DNA from: Pseudoflavonifractor sp050943825
GTDB taxonomy: Bacteria > Bacillota > Clostridia > Oscillospirales > Oscillospiraceae
Reading direction: 5' to 3'
DNA length: 64,000 bases
Assembly (NCBI RefSeq): GCF_050943825.1
Contig: NZ_JBMNPX010000008.1
Location: 47,727-111,726, forward strand
A model generated the notes under the pieces. It did not search any database, was not told the DNA's origin, and was given only the letters and a program-made list of their open reading frames with translations. Shown in pieces: positions 1 to 7,943 of the stretch. Position 1 is the first letter of the stretch. Each line of letters opens with the position of its first letter. The position numbers and the translations under genes were made by a program.

Positions 1-2424
1 GAAATGGGAGGCCAGGTCGTTGAAGAGCACGCCGCCGGAGACAAACATGGGGCAGAAGATAAAGTACATGAAGAGATAGGTGGTAAAGTCAAAGATGGAG
101 CTGGTGGGCCCCAGCCAGAGCATGAAGTTGCCTACGCTGGAGGCGTCCCACTTCCGGGGCTTGGAAATGAACTCCTCGTCCACATTGTCCCAGGGAATGG
201 CGGTGCAGGACAGGTCGTAAATCAGGTTGAGAAAAATGAGGTGCACGCTCATCATGGGCAGGAAGGGGAGCAGGGCAGAGGCGGCCAGCACCGAGAACAT
301 GTTGCCGAAGTTGGAGGAGGCGGTCATCTTGATGTACTTGATCATGTTGGCGTAGGTCTTGCGGCCCTCAATGATGCCCTGCTCCAGCACCATCAGGTCC
401 TTCTCCAGCAGGATGATATCCGCCGACTCCTTGGCCACATCCACTGCGGTGTCCACCGAGATGCCGATGTCAGCGGCCTTCATGGCGGCGGCGTCGTTGA
501 TGCCGTCCCCCATAAAGCCCACAGTGTGCCCGTTTTCCCGCAGTACCGATACCACCCGTGCCTTCTGGTCGGGGGTGAGCTTGGCAAACACATCGGTGGA
601 TTCGGCGGCTCTTGCCAGCTCCTCGTCGCTCATGGCATCCAGGTCGGAGCCCAGCAGCATGTTGCGCACCTTCAGACCCACCTGCTTGCAGATGGTGCGG
701 GTTACCTTGTCATTGTCGCCGGTGAGAATCTTGGTGGTCACGCCGTGGCGCCGGAGGGCCCGGATGGCGTCGGCAGTGGACTCCTTGGGCGGGTCCAGGA
801 AGGCCAGGTAGCCGATGAGCACCATGTCCCGCTCGTCCTTCACACCGAAGGCCCCCACAGGAGAGGGGTTGCTCTTCTGGGCGATGCCCAGCACCCGGAA
901 GCCCTTGTTGTTGAGTTCGTCCACGGTCTGAAGAATCCGCTGGCGCACATGCTCCGTCAGGGGCTGGACCTCACCGTCGCACTCGGCAAAGGAGCAGATG
1001 GAGAGCATCTCCTCCACAGCGCCCTTGGTCACCATCTGGGTTTTTCCGGACTTGTCCTGCACCACGGTACTCAGCCGCCGGCGGGCAAAGTCGAAGGGAA
1101 TCTCGTCCACCTTCACATAGTGCTCCGACAGGTCCACCAGCCGGGGATCCTCCGCCTCGGCTTCCTCCGTCTTGCGGATGATGGCCAGGTCCATCAGGTT
1201 CTTGTAGCCGGTCTGGAAATAGCTGTTGAGATAGGCGTGGCGCAGCACACGGGTGTCATCCTCGCCGTTTATGTTGAGGTGGTACTCCAGCACCACCTGG
1301 TCCTGGGTCAGGGTTCCGGTCTTGTCGGTGCACAGAATGTCGATGGCGCCGAAGTTCTGGATGGAGTTGAGGTTTTTGACAATGGTCTTCTTCTTGCTCA
1401 TGGACACCGCGCCCTTGGCCAGGCAGGTGGTCACAATCATGGGCAGCATCTCAGGGGTCAGGCCCACAGCGATGGAGATGCCGAAGAGGAAGGCGTCCAG
1501 CCAGTCGCCCTTGGTGAGGCCGTTGATGAAGAAGACCAGGGGGACCATCACCAGCATGAAGCGGATGAGCACCCAGGAGACGGCGTTTACGCCCTTGGTG
1601 AAGCTGGTCTCCACCGCCTCACCCGCCACCGAGGAGGCCATGGAGCCGAAGAGGGTGCTGTCTCCCACGCAGACCGCCACGGCCACGGCGCTGCCCGAGA
1701 CCACGCTGCTGCCCATAAAGGCGATGTTGGTGTAATCGGTCACGCTCTCTTTCTGCGGGTTTGCCTGGGGCTGCTTCTCCACCGGCTCGCTCTCGCCGGT
1801 GAGGCTGGCCTGGCTGACAAACAGGTCCTTGGCCTCCAGAATACGCACATCGGCGGGAATCATATCTCCGGCAGACAGGTGGACAATGTCGCCCACCACC
1901 AGCTCGTCCATGGGGATTTCCACCTTTTCCTGGCCCTTGCGGGTGACCGTGCAGGTGGTAGTGATCATGGCCAGCAGCTTCTCCGCCGCGCTGCCGCTTC
2001 TGGACTCCTGGACGAAGCGGAGCGTGCCCGAGATGATGACCATGGTCAGGATGATGACCACCGTCAGACAGTCAAAGTCCTCCGGCGTGCTGCCGAAGAG
2101 GGAGAGGGTGGGAAAGACCATGTCCGTCATGGTGGAGACCAGGGCCAGGCAGAGCAGGATGGCGGTAAAGGGGTTGACAAACGCGCCGGCCAGCCGCCTG
2201 GGCAGGGATTTTTTCTTCTCGTGGGTCACCTTGTTGCTGCCGTATTTGGCGCGGCTGGCGGTGACGGCCTCCGGGTCAAGGCCGCTCAGCGGAGCATGAA
2301 GCTCTCTGAGAAGGGTGGTGACCGAGGCGGCTGCCGCGTCCTGAATGCGGCGGTTGTGTTCATCGCGGAGTGCAGCCTGCTGGGCTGCCTGATGCGCCAA
2401 ACGGCGATTCTCTTTCTTGTTCAT
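1..2424 (-). CDS. mgtA: Magnesium-translocating P-type ATPase, copy 1 (3' end cut by window)
   Basis: Membrane P-type ATPase that imports Mg2+ using ATP. I translated the minus strand from an ATG at 2424 preceded by a strong AGGAGG; 808 codons are open to the window edge. Visible landmarks are the actuator motif LTGES, the M4 motif PEMLP, the phosphorylation motif DKTGTLT (Asp367), and the hinge motif GDGIND, followed by C-terminal membrane segments. These place it in the magnesium P3-ATPase (MgtA/MgtB) family, of which only the last helices are missing. A 30-codon ORF ends 4 nt upstream and contains the ribosome site, so translation is probably coupled. A second complete mgtA lies 0.7 kb upstream on the same strand. 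The long plus-strand reading frame over this region is an antisense shadow. Confidence 0.95.
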   Translation of the reverse strand, partial: MNKKENRRLAHQAAQQAALRDEHNRRIQDAAAASVTTLLRELHAPLSGLDPEAVTASRAKYGSNKVTHEKKKSLPRRLAGAFVNPFTAILLCLALVSTMTDMVFPTLSLFGSTPEDFDCLTVVIILTMVIISGTLRFVQESRSGSAAEKLLAMITTTCTVTRKGQEKVEIPMDELVVGDIVHLSAGDMIPADVRILEAKDLFVSQASLTGESEPVEKQPQANPQKESVTDYTNIAFMGSSVVSGSAVAVAVCVGDSTLFGSMASSVAGEAVETSFTKGVNAVSWVLIRFMLVMVPLVFFINGLTKGDWLDAFLFGISIAVGLTPEMLPMIVTTCLAKGAVSMSKKKTIVKNLNSIQNFGAIDILCTDKTGTLTQDQVVLEYHLNINGEDDTRVLRHAYLNSYFQTGYKNLMDLAIIRKTEEAEAEDPRLVDLSEHYVKVDEIPFDFARRRLSTVVQDKSGKTQMVTKGAVEEMLSICSFAECDGEVQPLTEHVRQRILQTVDELNNKGFRVLGIAQKSNPSPVGAFGVKDERDMVLIGYLAFLDPPKESTADAIRALRRHGVTTKILTGDNDKVTRTICKQVGLKVRNMLLGSDLDAMSDEELARAAESTDVFAKLTPDQKARVVSVLRENGHTVGFMGDGINDAAAMKAADIGISVDTAVDVAKESADIILLEKDLMVLEQGIIEGRKTYANMIKYIKMTASSNFGNMFSVLAASALLPFLPMMSVHLIFLNLIYDLSCTAIPWDNVDEEFISKPRKWDASSVGNFMLWLGPTSSIFDFTTYLFMYFIFCPMFVSGGVLFNDLASHF

Positions 2425-2428
2425 GGTT

Positions 2429-2521
2429 TTATACCTCCTTGCGTGTGTTCAAGGCGATACAGCCGCCGGGGAGATGGAACTCCACGGGCTGTATACGTTG
2501 AGGACTGCTGTCGGAATCCAT
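2429..2521 (-). CDS. 30-residue leader peptide upstream of mgtA
   Basis: A small ORF preceded by a very strong GGAGGGAGGG site starts at 2521 and stops 4 nt before the mgtA start. Its last codons contain the mgtA Shine-Dalgarno. The peptide begins MDSDSSPQRIQP, with acidic residues at 2 and 4 and prolines at 7, 12 and 18. A TATACT -10 box at 2557-2552 would start the transcript only about 20-25 nt before the ORF. By analogy with enterobacterial MgtL, whose acidic/proline-rich leader senses low Mg2+ through ribosome destabilisation, it may control mgtA. That is inference; no homology is claimed. It could also simply be a coupling ORF. Confidence 0.55.
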   Translation of the reverse strand: MDSDSSPQRIQPVEFHLPGGCIALNTRKEV

Positions 2522-2551
2522 GTCGTTCCCTCCCTCCTTGCGTCCTGAATG

Positions 2552-2606
2552 AGTATAAAAAAACCGCAAGAAAAATCACATGGCAGAAACCTTGCGATTT
2601 TCTTGC
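2552..2606 (-). promoter_or_regulatory. mgtA copy 1 promoter with GCAAG direct-repeat operator
   Basis: On the minus strand, GCAAG occurs at 2606-2602 and 2595-2591, an 11-bp period. It is followed after exactly 33 nt by the -10 box TATACT (2557-2552). No good -35 box is seen, as expected for an activator-dependent promoter. The same repeat and the same 33-nt gap occur before the second mgtA. Confidence 0.6.
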
Positions 2607-2626
2607 GATTTGGTAAGAATTTAAGA

Positions 2627-3121
2627 TTACAGCTTGTCGCTGAATTTGTACCCGATGCCCCAGATGGTCAGGATATACTGGGGTGCGTCGGGATTCGGCT
2701 CGATTTTCTTCCGCAGCTTTCGGATGAAGGCCATAATGTTGCTGTCATCCAGCAGGTAGTCGCTCTCCCACACGGCCTGGTAAATCTGCTCCTTGGTGAA
2801 CACCTCGCCCCGGTTGCGGGCCAGGAAGCACAGAATATCAAATTCCTTCGGGGTCAGGGAGATTTCCGTGCCGTCCCGGCTGACTCTGCGCAGTCTGAAG
2901 TCGATGGAGAGGCTGCCGCAGCGGAGGGTGTCCTCCCCTGCGGCCTCATGGGCCCCCTCTCCCAGCTCCAGCATCAGGGACTCCGCGCTGCCGTTCATCA
3001 GGTCTCCCAGCCCTTCCAGCAGCTCCTGGGCGGCGGGGGAGGGGGGAGCGGTGCGGAGCGCGTTGGAAAGCCAGCCTGCAAGGGAGAAATCCAGCGTGAT
3101 AAATCCGATGTGTTTTTTCAT
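2627..3121 (-). CDS. Stand-alone OmpR/PhoB-type winged-helix regulator
   Basis: 164-residue protein. The C-terminal ~95 residues form a complete Trans_reg_C winged helix (LTPKEFDIL, FTKEQIYQAVW, IRKLRKKIEP and a GIGYKF ending). The N-terminal ~65 residues show no receiver-domain aspartate pocket, so this is a response-regulator output domain without a phosphorylatable input. ATG at 3121 is preferred, with AGGAGG 8 nt upstream; a GTG one codon earlier is possible. It starts 17 nt after the mgtA copy 2 stop and is probably cotranscribed with it. OmpR-family winged helices bind ~11-bp-period direct repeats, which matches the operators before both mgtA genes, so it is the best local candidate for their regulator. 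Confidence 0.85.
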   Translation of the reverse strand: MKKHIGFITLDFSLAGWLSNALRTAPPSPAAQELLEGLGDLMNGSAESLMLELGEGAHEAAGEDTLRCGSLSIDFRLRRVSRDGTEISLTPKEFDILCFLARNRGEVFTKEQIYQAVWESDYLLDDSNIMAFIRKLRKKIEPNPDAPQYILTIWGIGYKFSDKL

Positions 3122-3138
3122 CACAGATTCCTCCTCTC

Positions 3139-5793
3139 TTACAGCAGCTCACGCCAGCGGCGGATGTACCGGCCTTTGGCCAGGGTGACCAGGAGCAGGT
3201 ACAGCGAGACAACAAGGGCCAGAAAGCCGAAATAGACGGGCGGCAGGGGGGTAAGCCCCAGGGGGCTGCCGGCCGGGGTAAAGGTCAGAACGGTAAAGAA
3301 CAGGGTGCCCAGCAGAGCGACCAGCATCACCGGTCTGGAGGGCCTGCTCTGCAGCAGCGGTATTCTGGGTGTGCGCAGCAGGTGCAGAATCAGCACCTGG
3401 GTCCACATGGATTCCAGGAACCAGCCGGTCTGGAAGAGGGCGATAAAGCGCAGCGCTTCCCCACTGCCGGCCAGAGAGGCAAAGCTTCCGCCGCACACCG
3501 AGGGACATAGGACAAAGAACAGGTAGGAAAAGGTGAGAATGTCGAAGAAGGAGCTGATGGGGCCGAAAAAGCGCATGAAGCGGCCCAGGGTTCTGCCGGA
3601 CCACTCCAGCGGCCGGGCGCAGATCTCCTCGTCCACATGGTCCCAGGGCAGAACAAGGCACAGGATATCATAGAGGAGATTCAGCAGCAGGAGCTGCAGA
3701 GAGGTCATGGGGAAAAAGGGAAGGAATACGCTGGCGACCACAATGGAGAGGATGTTGCCGAAATTGGATGAGGCCGTAATTTTGATGTACTTGGACACGT
3801 TGGCAAAGGATCTCCGACCCTCGTGGATGCCCTCCTCCAGCACATTCAGGTCCTTTTTCAGCAGGATTACATCCGCACCCTCCTTGACGGCCTCCGCCGC
3901 AGTGTCCACGGATATGCCCACATCCGCCTCCACGATGGCAGGCAGGTCGTTCATGCCGTCCCCCAGAAAGCCCACGGTATGCCCGTTGGCCCACAGAAGC
4001 TGGACAACCTGCACCTTCTGCCTGGGAGACAGTTCCGCAAACAGGGTGGTGTGCTCGACTTTGATGGGAAGCTCGTCGTCACTGAGCTGCTCCAGCTCTC
4101 TGCCGGTCAGGGTTTGGGCGGTGTCAATGCCCAGCCTCCGGCACACAGAGACCGCGATATCCCGGTGATCGCCGGTCAGCACCCGCACCCCCACATGGAG
4201 CTTCTGCAATTTTTGGATGGCTCCGGCGGCGCTCTCCTTGGGCGCGTCAAAAAAGGCCAGGTATCCCAGCAGGATAAAGTCGTGCTCGTCCGCCTGGGAC
4301 AGCGTCGCCTCTTTCAGCGGCTTATAGGCCACGGCCAGCACCTTCATCCCGTCCTCCAGCATCTCGTCCACAATGGCGCGGACACTCTCCGCGCCGTCGC
4401 CGGAGAACGCATGGCGCTGGCCCTTGTACTCCACGCTGCTGCACCGGCGGCATACCTCGTCAATGCTGCCCTTGATGATCAGCAGGTTTTCCTCCTCATG
4501 CCGGACCAGAACGCTGGCAAACCGCCGCTCGTAGTCAAAGGGCAGCTCGTCCAGCTTTTGGTGGTGGGCAGCCAGCTCCTGAAAATACCTCTCATGGCCC
4601 GGCATCTCACGGCACTGCAGAAGGGCGCTGTCCAGATGATTTTTAACCCCGGTGTGATAGAGACTGTTCAGATAGGAGAAATCCAGAACCTTCTGGCTCT
4701 CATTGCCCAGAATATCCATGTAATATTCCAGCGTGATTTTGTCTCCGGTCAGGGTGCCGGTCTTGTCCACACACAGCACGTCCATACTGCCGAAGCCCTG
4801 CATGGCGTTAATATTTTTCACCACGGTCTGCTTTTTTCCCATGGCTGCGCTGCCCTTGGCCAGACAGGCGTTGATGACCATGGGGAGCATCTCCGGCGTC
4901 AGGCCCACGGCAACGGACAGCGCGAACAGGAATGCGGAAACCCAGTCGCCCTTTGTCAGGCCGCAGGCAATCAGAACCACCGGGATGAGGACGGCCATAA
5001 AGCGGATCAGGACCCACGCAATGGAGTTGGCGCCCTGGTCAAACCTGTTTTTCCGTGAGGACTCCGCCGCTGCAAACCCGCCGTAGACGGTGTCCTCGCC
5101 CACGGCCAGGACCACGCCCTCGCCGCTGCCGCCGGTGAGGGCGCAGCCCATGAAAACCAGGTTGCGGTACCCGGCGTAGGACTGTGCCTGGCCTTGAGAG
5201 AGGGTGTCGGCGTTCTTTTCCAGGATTGCGCTCTCACCCGTGATGACCGACTGGGAGACGAATAAATCCTTGGCTGCCGTCAGGCGGATATCTGCCGGGA
5301 CCCGGTCACCGGCGGCCAGACGGACCAGATCGCCCACCACCAGCTCGGTGGAGGACACCCTGACCCATTTTCCGTCTCTTCGCACCAGTACCGTGGAAGC
5401 AATCATCCCCGTCAGGCGGTCCGCCACCCGCTTTGCCCGCAGCTCCTGGGTGAACCGTACCGCGCCGCTGATGAGCAGCATACACAGGATAATGACCACC
5501 GTGGTAATATTGCGGCTGAAATTAGAGGCCAGCACCACGTCGGTCAAAAAGGAGATGCAGGCCAGCACAAACAAGATGATGGTGAACGGGTTGAGAAAAG
5601 CCCGTCCCAGGCGATAGAGCACCGTATCCGAGGCACGGCCGGACAAGCTGTTTTTTCCATACCGGGCACGACTCTCTTCCACCTGTTCGTCGCTGTAGCC
5701 TTGGTCGGAAATGTGAAAATCCCGGAACAGAGTGTCAATGTCCATATATGCGTAATCAAGGACACGCCGATGGGCGATAGAACTTGCTTTCAT
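3139..5793 (-). CDS. mgtA: Magnesium-translocating P-type ATPase, copy 2
   Basis: Complete 884-residue Mg2+-importing P-type ATPase. It has an N-terminal cation-ATPase domain, actuator motif VITGES, M4 motif PEMLP, phosphorylation motif DKTGTLT (Asp343), hinge motif GDGMND, and C-terminal transmembrane helices. The start is the ATG at 5793 behind CGGAGGTGAG; an in-frame extension to 5919 lacks a ribosome site and overlaps the promoter. It is a clear paralogue of the copy at 1-2424, with the same motifs and a different sequence. It heads an operon with the winged-helix gene downstream. Two differently regulated Mg2+ pumps in tandem resemble the mgtA/mgtB arrangement of other bacteria. Confidence 0.95.
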   Translation of the reverse strand: MKASSIAHRRVLDYAYMDIDTLFRDFHISDQGYSDEQVEESRARYGKNSLSGRASDTVLYRLGRAFLNPFTIILFVLACISFLTDVVLASNFSRNITTVVIILCMLLISGAVRFTQELRAKRVADRLTGMIASTVLVRRDGKWVRVSSTELVVGDLVRLAAGDRVPADIRLTAAKDLFVSQSVITGESAILEKNADTLSQGQAQSYAGYRNLVFMGCALTGGSGEGVVLAVGEDTVYGGFAAAESSRKNRFDQGANSIAWVLIRFMAVLIPVVLIACGLTKGDWVSAFLFALSVAVGLTPEMLPMVINACLAKGSAAMGKKQTVVKNINAMQGFGSMDVLCVDKTGTLTGDKITLEYYMDILGNESQKVLDFSYLNSLYHTGVKNHLDSALLQCREMPGHERYFQELAAHHQKLDELPFDYERRFASVLVRHEEENLLIIKGSIDEVCRRCSSVEYKGQRHAFSGDGAESVRAIVDEMLEDGMKVLAVAYKPLKEATLSQADEHDFILLGYLAFFDAPKESAAGAIQKLQKLHVGVRVLTGDHRDIAVSVCRRLGIDTAQTLTGRELEQLSDDELPIKVEHTTLFAELSPRQKVQVVQLLWANGHTVGFLGDGMNDLPAIVEADVGISVDTAAEAVKEGADVILLKKDLNVLEEGIHEGRRSFANVSKYIKITASSNFGNILSIVVASVFLPFFPMTSLQLLLLNLLYDILCLVLPWDHVDEEICARPLEWSGRTLGRFMRFFGPISSFFDILTFSYLFFVLCPSVCGGSFASLAGSGEALRFIALFQTGWFLESMWTQVLILHLLRTPRIPLLQSRPSRPVMLVALLGTLFFTVLTFTPAGSPLGLTPLPPVYFGFLALVVSLYLLLVTLAKGRYIRRWRELL

Positions 5794-5818
5794 TGCCTCA
5801 CCTCCGAAGGGTTTTTCT

Positions 5819-5873
5819 ATCATACCATAGAATTGCCCTGCTGCGTGGAACAAAGTCCTTGCTTTTCTCTTGC
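5819..5873 (-). promoter_or_regulatory. mgtA copy 2 promoter with GCAAG direct-repeat operator
   Basis: Minus-strand GCAAG at 5873-5869 and 5862-5858 (period 11), then 33 nt, then the -10 box TATGAT (5824-5819). Repeat, period and gap are identical to the copy 1 promoter although the surrounding sequence is unrelated. Confidence 0.6.
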
Positions 5874-5898
5874 TTTCTGCAATGAAAATACAAAAGTG

Positions 5899-5933
5899 AG
5901 CGGGGACGGCGCCATACATGCGCTGTCCCCGCT
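5899..5933 (-). terminator. Intrinsic terminator of the GNAT operon
   Basis: A 14-bp stem with one G-T wobble and a CATACAT loop lies 17 nt past the GNAT stop. On the minus strand it is followed by a short T-rich run. Confidence 0.65.
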
Positions 5934-5949
5934 GCCTGGTTTTCTGTTA

Positions 5950-6414
5950 TTATGCCTGCCCGGTGGCCTGACGTTTCAGAACGAACTCCTGGGCGGGATG
6001 GCCGAATTCCTCGGTCAGCCTGCCCTCTGAAAAGCCCAGGTGCTTGTAGAAGGCACGTGCAGCCTGCCCGTTGGGGTCGTCTTCCTGATAGGTGATCAGG
6101 GAGATATCTTTGCCATCTTCTATCTGTGTCAGCATAAAGGACACCAGCTTCTGCGCGATGTGCTGTCTCCGGCAGTCTGGGTCCACCGCCAGGAAGCACA
6201 GCTCGGCGGGGTCTCTGGAGAACAGCAGAATGCCGGCCATGCGGTCCGCCTCCGCCGCGCAGACGGCAGAGGAATTTTCCATAAAGCCGAGGACGGTGAC
6301 TCTGTGCTCCTCCATAGCCTCGGTGGTCTCCAGACCGGGAAAGACATCCCGGACCTGTTCCACCAATGCCATCCAGGCGTCAATGTCCTGCGCTTGCGCG
6401 AGTCTGATTTCCAT
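5950..6414 (-). CDS. GNAT-family N-acetyltransferase
   Basis: 154-residue protein with a typical GNAT fold pattern: an N-terminal MEIRLAQAQDI strand, a central beta-4 LCFLAVDPDCRRQHIAQKL (the acetyl-CoA pyrophosphate loop, here RRQHIA), and a C-terminal FYKHLGF segment. Substrate unknown. It is the last gene of a minus-strand cluster beginning with the WYL regulator; the DUF3795 gene stops 15 nt upstream. AAGGA lies before the ATG. Confidence 0.85.
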   Translation of the reverse strand: MEIRLAQAQDIDAWMALVEQVRDVFPGLETTEAMEEHRVTVLGFMENSSAVCAAEADRMAGILLFSRDPAELCFLAVDPDCRRQHIAQKLVSFMLTQIEDGKDISLITYQEDDPNGQAARAFYKHLGFSEGRLTEEFGHPAQEFVLKRQATGQA

Positions 6415-6429
6415 AACCGGATTCCTTTC

Positions 6430-6984
6430 TCAGCTTTTCGGCTTCTTGTTCAGCTTCAGGCTGATATCCAGGCGGTCAGCGGCCGCCTGAAGCAGCTCCA
6501 CAGCGGCAAGGGCCCGCTCCTTGACGGATTGTTCAGTCAGTTCCGGCCTGCTGCTCAGAGCGGCTATCACAGTGCGCAAGTCCTCCAGGGGCAGAAGGTA
6601 GACCGCCGTATTGAAAAGTGTTTTGCGGCGGCCATCGTTGTAGTGGGCCAGAAGTTCATCCAAAATCGCCCGTTTTTCCTCCAGCTGGGCAAGGTATGTT
6701 TCCAGTCCCAGCTCCCTGGCCTGGGCGACGTCCTGCTGCCGGTTTCGGTGTGGGACAAAGGAGTCCCCGTCGTCAAAGTCCTCGTAGCGGGAACAGGGGT
6801 ATTCCGGACATTCCCAGCAGAACTGGACGCCGCCGTGCTCCAGGGAGCACTTGGCAATGGCACAGCTCTGATTGCCTGCTCCGCCGCCGCAGCCGGGACA
6901 GTAGCCGCCCAGGTGCATGGAACACAGGGCACAGTTGAGTCCGCACAGGGAGAAACGGGTTTCTGCCCGCGTAAAGCCTTTCAT
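6430..6984 (-). CDS. DUF3795 cysteine-rich protein
   Basis: 184-residue protein with an N-terminal cluster of cysteines (CGLNCALC, YCPGCGG, FCWECPEYPC), the hallmark of DUF3795 and probably a metal-binding module, followed by a helical C-terminal half. The ATG at 6984 is chosen because GAGGAGG precedes it; it overlaps the stop of the upstream GyrI-like gene as ATGA, indicating translational coupling. Function is unknown for the family. Confidence 0.8.
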   Translation of the reverse strand: MKGFTRAETRFSLCGLNCALCSMHLGGYCPGCGGGAGNQSCAIAKCSLEHGGVQFCWECPEYPCSRYEDFDDGDSFVPHRNRQQDVAQARELGLETYLAQLEEKRAILDELLAHYNDGRRKTLFNTAVYLLPLEDLRTVIAALSSRPELTEQSVKERALAAVELLQAAADRLDISLKLNKKPKS

Positions 6985-7616
6985 AGTACCCTCCTCACCG
7001 GATGCCGAATCACCGTTTTCAGCCGCTCTGGTTTGCACCGCCGCACATCGCTTAAATAAATCTCGTGGTGGAACCGGCTCTCCCCAAAGTCCTCCTCGTA
7101 CCCCTGGGCCTTGATGTATTCCTCCATGGCGGCCACGGTGGCGGGTTCGTCGTCATAGGGACCGATGTGCATGCACTGGACGCACAGGCCCTCCTCCCAG
7201 GGGAAGAACTCTACCGGGGAGAAGTCCTGCTGTTTCTTTTCCGTAGCCTCCCGGATGGCCCAGTCAAAGACCTCTTTCGTCACAAACTCCGGCAGGCGGA
7301 TGAGGGAAATCCACTGAAAATGCTCTTTATGGGTATAGTCCACTCCGTGGACGCCCTCCTGCCACCACAGGCCCTCCAGAGGCGGCACCACATAGTCAAA
7401 ATACCCCTCCAGCTTGTGCTTGCCCATCTTGCTCATTTTGATGGTATATGCCACGGCATAGAGCAGCTCCAGGGCCTGCTTGTAGGCCCCATTTTCCTCA
7501 TTGGGGTTACCCTGGCCACGCACTGCCAGGAAGTGCATGGCGGGTACTGTGACGATGCCCGGCGTCTTGGGCGGCAGATAGAATTCCTTATATTCTTTCT
7601 TGTAGTCAAAGGCCAT
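6981..7616 (-). CDS. GyrI-like small-molecule-binding domain protein
   Basis: About 211 residues. The pattern (ValThrValProAlaMetHisPheLeuAlaVal near the start, a central EGLWWQ, and a C-terminal MHIGPYDDEPAT) matches stand-alone GyrI-like/SOUL-fold proteins that bind small hydrophobic ligands. The GGAGGAA site sits 8 nt before the ATG at 7616; an ATG at 7622 overlaps the site but would give an ATGA overlap with the upstream gene. It is coupled to the DUF3795 gene downstream. Confidence 0.8.
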   Translation of the reverse strand: MAFDYKKEYKEFYLPPKTPGIVTVPAMHFLAVRGQGNPNEENGAYKQALELLYAVAYTIKMSKMGKHKLEGYFDYVVPPLEGLWWQEGVHGVDYTHKEHFQWISLIRLPEFVTKEVFDWAIREATEKKQQDFSPVEFFPWEEGLCVQCMHIGPYDDEPATVAAMEEYIKAQGYEEDFGESRFHHEIYLSDVRRCKPERLKTVIRHPVRRVL

Positions 7617-7618
7617 GG

Positions 7619-7942
7619 TCATTTCCTCCGCGTCTTTTTGGGCTTGTTTCTCAGTGCCTCACAGGTGATGCGAGTCAGCTCTGTCATCAGTTCCCGGTCC
7701 TCCACATCCTCCACCAGAAAGGAGTCCCTGGCCCCATCATAGGGCGGGGCCTTGGGCAGGTGAGGGAAGGCCGCTTCTCCCTGCGGGGTGACTTTTACGA
7801 AAAACTGGTCGTCACAGATGACGGCGAAGAACACATCGTCGCAGTAAAGGCCGTATTCGCCGAACATCTTCCGGCTGCGGATGGCTCCGGCCTCCCGCAG
7901 CTGCTCGGCCACATAGTCCACAAAATCAGCATGAGACGCCAT
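7619..7942 (-). CDS. TfoX N-terminal domain protein
   Basis: 107 residues consisting of a single TfoX/Sxy N-terminal domain: the signature SRKMFGEYGLYCDD, then FFAVICDD and FFVKV strands. Stand-alone copies of this domain are common in Firmicutes; despite the name, a competence role is not established for them. AGGAGGAA precedes the ATG, and the gene begins 1 nt after the WYL-regulator stop. Confidence 0.85.
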   Translation of the reverse strand: MASHADFVDYVAEQLREAGAIRSRKMFGEYGLYCDDVFFAVICDDQFFVKVTPQGEAAFPHLPKAPPYDGARDSFLVEDVEDRELMTELTRITCEALRNKPKKTRRK

Positions 7943-7943
7943 G

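Noticed and set aside
2425..2560. M-box magnesium riboswitch upstream of mgtA
   Set aside because: The predicted 5' untranslated region is only about 25 nt before the leader ORF, far shorter than an M-box.
4..2616. 870-residue plus-strand open frame
   Set aside because: Antisense to mgtA copy 1, whose minus-strand translation shows every P-type ATPase motif; the plus frame is low-complexity His/Gly/Val-rich, with no ribosome site.
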